Shown here: positions 59,905 through 64,000 of the stretch, in pieces
How the letters are laid out: the number at the start of each line of letters is the position of its first letter
Numbering within the stretch: position 1 is the stretch's first letter
Source of the DNA: WHTK01 sp963711035
GTDB lineage: Bacteria; Chloroflexota; Dehalococcoidia; DSTF01; WHTK01
Reading direction: 5' to 3'
Assembly: GCA_963711035.1 (NCBI GenBank)
Contig: CAVQCN010000004.1
Span: forward strand, 133,904-197,903
DNA length: 64,000 nucleotides
Program-made: the position numbers and the translations under genes
The notes under the pieces: model-generated
Told to the model about the DNA's origin: nothing
Database searches by the model: none
The model's input: only the letters and a program-made list of their open reading frames with translations

Positions 59905-61818
59905 ATGAGCACCGTAGACGAGGTCAAAGCCCGCCTGGACATCGTCGACGTGATCGGCGGATCCGTGCGGCTGCAGAAAGCGGGGCGCTACTTCAAGGGT
60001 CTTTGTCCCTTCCACACGGAGAAGACGCCCTCGTTCGTCGTCTACCCGGACCGTCAGAGCTGGCACTGCTTCGGCGCCTGCGGCACGGGCGGCGATGTCA
60101 TCGCCTTCGTCTCACGCAAGGAGAACCTCGATTTCACCGGCGCCCTGCGGCTGCTGGCCGAACGGGCCGGCGTCGAGATGCGCAGCGACGGCCGGCGTCG
60201 CGACGAGATCAAGACGCTGCAGGACGCCAACGAGGCGGCGGCGCTGTACTTCCACAGCCTGCTGTCGAGCGCGGCGCACGCGCGCGCATATATAGATGAA
60301 AGGGGGCTGGACGATCAGGCCGTGAACGACTTCCTCATCGGCTACGCCCCCAACGGTTGGGACGGCCTGCGCAACCACCTGGTAAGTCGCGGCTTCGCCG
60401 AAGCGCAGCTCATCGAGGCCGGCCTGCTCATCGAGGGCGAACGCAACCCCTACGACCGCTTCCGCAACCGCCTCATGTTCCCGATCCGGGACGAGCGCGG
60501 CCGCGTCGTCGGCTTCGGCGGGCGCATCCTGCCGGGCGAGACGGGAACGGACGGCAACGCGCCAAAGTACATGAATACGCCGCAGACGCCGATTTTCGAT
60601 AAAGGCGGCCTGCTCTACGCCCTGGATCGGGCGCGGGAGCCGATCCGGCAGTCAGGCGTCGCCGTCATCGTCGAGGGGTATATGGACGTAATCGCGGCGC
60701 ACCAGCACGGCTATCGCAACGTCGTCGCCTCCATGGGCACGGCGCTGACCGACCGTCAGGCCCTGCAGGTGCAGAGGCTAGCGGAACGCGTCGTGCTGGC
60801 GATGGACTCGGACGAGGCCGGCAGCGCCGCCAACCTGCGCGGCGTGCAGGTCGTCGCCTCCACCACGTCGCGCAACGTCGACCGCTCGCGGCGCCAGCCG
60901 CTCGACATCCGCGTGCTGGCGCTGCCGCAGGGCAAGGACCCGGACGAACTGATCCGCAAAGACCCCGAGGCGTGGCCCGCCGCGGTCGAATCGGCGAGGC
61001 CGGTCGTCGATCACCTGCTCGCCGTAATCAGCGACGCGCTCGACCTGACGCAGCCGCGCGACCGCTCACAGCTCGTCGCGGAAGTGCTGCCGGTCATCGC
61101 CGAGATCGACGACCCGGTGCTGCAGGCACACTACCTGCAGCGGCTCAGCCGCCTGGCCCGCACCAGCGAAGACGCCCTGCGGCGCCAGCTGCCACGGCGC
61201 GGCCGGCCACAGCGCCAGCGCGACGTGACCGGCGCGGAGGAAGGGAAGACACCGGCGCCCGTCCGAATCGCCATCCGCGAGCCGCGCGAGGAGTTCTGCC
61301 TGGCGATGCTCTACCAGAACCCGGAGCTGGGCCGCCTGGCGGCCGACCTGGACGAAGACCTGTTCAGCCTCAGCGAGAACCGGGAGCTGTTCCGGCGCTG
61401 GCGCAGCAATATGCCGATCGACCCCGAATCAGATGACGAAGGAGATTCGTGGTTACGAGAGCATTACCGGAAAGTGCGCGAGACGCGTTTGTATATGAGT
61501 GAAACAGCTCAGGTGGAGGCGGCGTTTGTAGATTGTGTGGCTCGATTAGAAACAGCTAGAATGAAGGCGGTCAAGGAGGCCAGCGCCCTGGCCCTTGCCG
61601 AGGGAGAGGTGGGGGTTCGGCCGGGGCATGTTGCGTCTATCGCCCACGCGCGATTGGAAGCAGGCAACCACGAGGATGCGTCAGAGGACGACCAGGCTAC
61701 GACGCTGGCGTCCCAGCTCCTCAAAGATATGGAAGCGGGCCTGCTCTTCCATCGACGGCAAAGCGAAGGCGCTCGCCCTGATCAATCAGGATCGCGCTCG
61801 ACCCAGCAGACCCCGTAG
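59905..61818 (+). CDS. dnaG: DNA primase
   Basis: A 637-residue primase that makes RNA primers at the replication fork. The zinc-binding domain has CPFHTEKTPSFVV and WHCFGACGTGGD (residues about 34-67). The RNA polymerase core includes FGGRILPGE, the TOPRIM motif VIVEGYMDVIAAHQ and LAMDSDEAG. The C-terminal helicase-interaction region is divergent. Base composition shifts to AT near its 3' end (61440-61560). It is followed by rpoD, the usual macromolecular synthesis pair. Confidence 0.96.
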   Translation: MSTVDEVKARLDIVDVIGGSVRLQKAGRYFKGLCPFHTEKTPSFVVYPDRQSWHCFGACGTGGDVIAFVSRKENLDFTGALRLLAERAGVEMRSDGRRRDEIKTLQDANEAAALYFHSLLSSAAHARAYIDERGLDDQAVNDFLIGYAPNGWDGLRNHLVSRGFAEAQLIEAGLLIEGERNPYDRFRNRLMFPIRDERGRVVGFGGRILPGETGTDGNAPKYMNTPQTPIFDKGGLLYALDRAREPIRQSGVAVIVEGYMDVIAAHQHGYRNVVASMGTALTDRQALQVQRLAERVVLAMDSDEAGSAANLRGVQVVASTTSRNVDRSRRQPLDIRVLALPQGKDPDELIRKDPEAWPAAVESARPVVDHLLAVISDALDLTQPRDRSQLVAEVLPVIAEIDDPVLQAHYLQRLSRLARTSEDALRRQLPRRGRPQRQRDVTGAEEGKTPAPVRIAIREPREEFCLAMLYQNPELGRLAADLDEDLFSLSENRELFRRWRSNMPIDPESDDEGDSWLREHYRKVRETRLYMSETAQVEAAFVDCVARLETARMKAVKEASALALAEGEVGVRPGHVASIAHARLEAGNHEDASEDDQATTLASQLLKDMEAGLLFHRRQSEGARPDQSGSRSTQQTP

Positions 61819-61877
61819 ATGATTCTTGCGGCACGGCTGCCGGAGCAAGACTACGGCTGCGTGGAGAGGTGGCTAGC

Positions 61878-63377
<1,500 letters not shown>

Positions 63378-63407
63378 GCGTCAGCAGCCAGCATTCAGCA
63401 AGCAGTC

Positions 63408-63445
63408 AGAGAGCCCAGTTTCATAGCTGGGCTCTCTTCTTGCTT
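63408..63445 (+). terminator. Terminator of dnaG-rpoD
   Basis: AGAGAGCCCAG/CTGGGCTCTCT, an 11-base stem with an 8-base loop followed by TCTTGCTT. Confidence 0.9.
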
Positions 63446-63502
63446 GCTGGTAAGCTCCTGCTTGTCAGATTGCTGAACGCTGATAGCTGAGGACTGGTTG
63501 TC

Positions 63503-64000
63503 ATGGATTTCGCCGACTACCTGCGCACGTTGTACGACCACTCGTTTTGGGCCCGCGACAAGATCTTTGCCGCCGCCGAGGGGCTCAGCGAAGAGGAGTA
63601 CGCCGCGCCGAACGGCTTCGTCTACGGCAGCCTCCGCGGCATGCTCATCCACCTCCTCAGCGCCGAGGTCGTCTGGTTCGCTCGCTGCCGCGGCGTCTCG
63701 CCGGAACGGCCTCGCATCGACGAGACGAACTACCCGACTCTGGAATCGCTGAAGGAGCGCTGGGCCGCCGAAGAGCAGATCGAGCGGAGCCTACCTCGAC
63801 GGCCTGACCACCGACGATGTGGAGAAGGAGATCGTCTTCTCGAGAGCGAACGGCGAGACGATTCGCCACCCGCTCTGGCTCATCCTCACCCAGGTGTACG
63901 GCCACGGCATTCAGCACCGGGCCGAAGCGGCCGAAGCGCTGACGATGGCCGGACGCTCGCCGGGCAACCTCGACCTGCTGATCTACACCGCGGAGCGCGG
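63503..64000 (+). CDS. DinB-like protein, frameshifted near 63788 and cut by window end
   Basis: ATG 63503 opens a DinB-type protein: DYLRTLYDHSFWARDKIFAA, then GSLRGMLIHLLSAEVVWFAR with the first His. After AAEEQIERS (63787) the frame turns to Arg-rich sequence. Moving one base on recovers YLDGLTTDDVEKEIVFSRAN and the DinB His pair in VYGHGIQHRAEAAEALTMAG, up to the window end. The run GAGCGGAGCC has one extra G compared with GAGCGAGCC, which would read ERAYLDGL. So a one-base insertion is present, real or technical. Confidence 0.8.
   Translation, partial: MDFADYLRTLYDHSFWARDKIFAAAEGLSEEEYAAPNGFVYGSLRGMLIHLLSAEVVWFARCRGVSPERPRIDETNYPTLESLKERWAAEEQIERSLPRRPDHRRCGEGDRLLESERRDDSPPALAHPHPGVRPRHSAPGRSGRSADDGRTLAGQPRPADLHRGAR

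Overview
This is a high-GC bacterial chromosome segment of 64 kb. It carries about 55 protein genes, two tRNA genes and many short intergenic palindromes, and no rRNA, CRISPR array, insertion sequence or phage gene that I can see. Gene content is mostly housekeeping. The best guess for the host is a Chloroflexota bacterium, perhaps Dehalococcoidia- or Thermomicrobia-like. That rests on a DUF2851 protein, a small CRHHW/CKICG protein, a large NorD-like VWA protein with a MoxR ATPase, groES/groEL behind a CIRCE operator, and many tail-anchored or lipoprotein surface proteins. Taxonomy is an inference; a marker-gene tree would settle it.

Layout. Bases 1-3300 are poorer in GC and loosely packed: a membrane protein cut by the window edge, a gene remnant, an NHL-type beta-propeller and a small alpha/beta protein. 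From 3374 the dense part begins: prs, an MFS exporter, tRNA-Cys and tRNA-Leu, mreB-murA, a NIPSNAP-like protein, an acyl-CoA dehydrogenase divergent from a MerR regulator, an EF-G paralogue, HIT-yqeK and htpX, then dehydrogenases, a LmbE-type deacetylase and a Nudix hydrolase (to 21.5 kb). Bases 21.7-28.8 kb are a regulatory cluster: hybrid histidine kinase, zinc-finger protein, FliA/WhiG-type sigma factor coupled to a Rossmann-like protein, csrA, two response regulators and two small proteins, ending with a secreted CHRD protein. Bases 28.8-45 kb hold a pseudouridine synthase, recF, a lipid kinase, fabD-fabF, a SufR-like regulator, menA, a membrane PP2C/propeller fusion, XRE-DUF2851, tsaD and groES-groEL. 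Bases 45-54 kb hold the VWA protein, a metallo-beta-lactamase-fold protein, coaE, the MoxR ATPase, two cyclophilins and a MetE-like enzyme. Bases 54-64 kb hold a repeat-rich stretch, a heavily frameshifted surface-protein gene, an SH3/CARDB membrane protein, and dnaG-rpoD flanked by two DinB-like genes.

How parts fit. murA and mreB imply peptidoglycan and a shaped wall. MurA has Asp where most have the fosfomycin-target Cys. Two secreted proteins end in the same PPNTGDAGLA motif, one followed by a membrane helix and basic tail, which looks like a sorting signal. The sigma factor, CsrA and phosphorelay proteins form a control hub with no motility genes in view. VWA plus MoxR is a chaperone-like pair. 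groES-groEL are under HrcA-type control.

The clearest anomalies are the naturally altered MurA, the shared C-terminal motif, the sigma/Rossmann/CsrA cluster, a leader element shared by unrelated genes, and frameshifts concentrated in one surface-protein gene with single shifts in two others. The frameshifts may be assembly errors.
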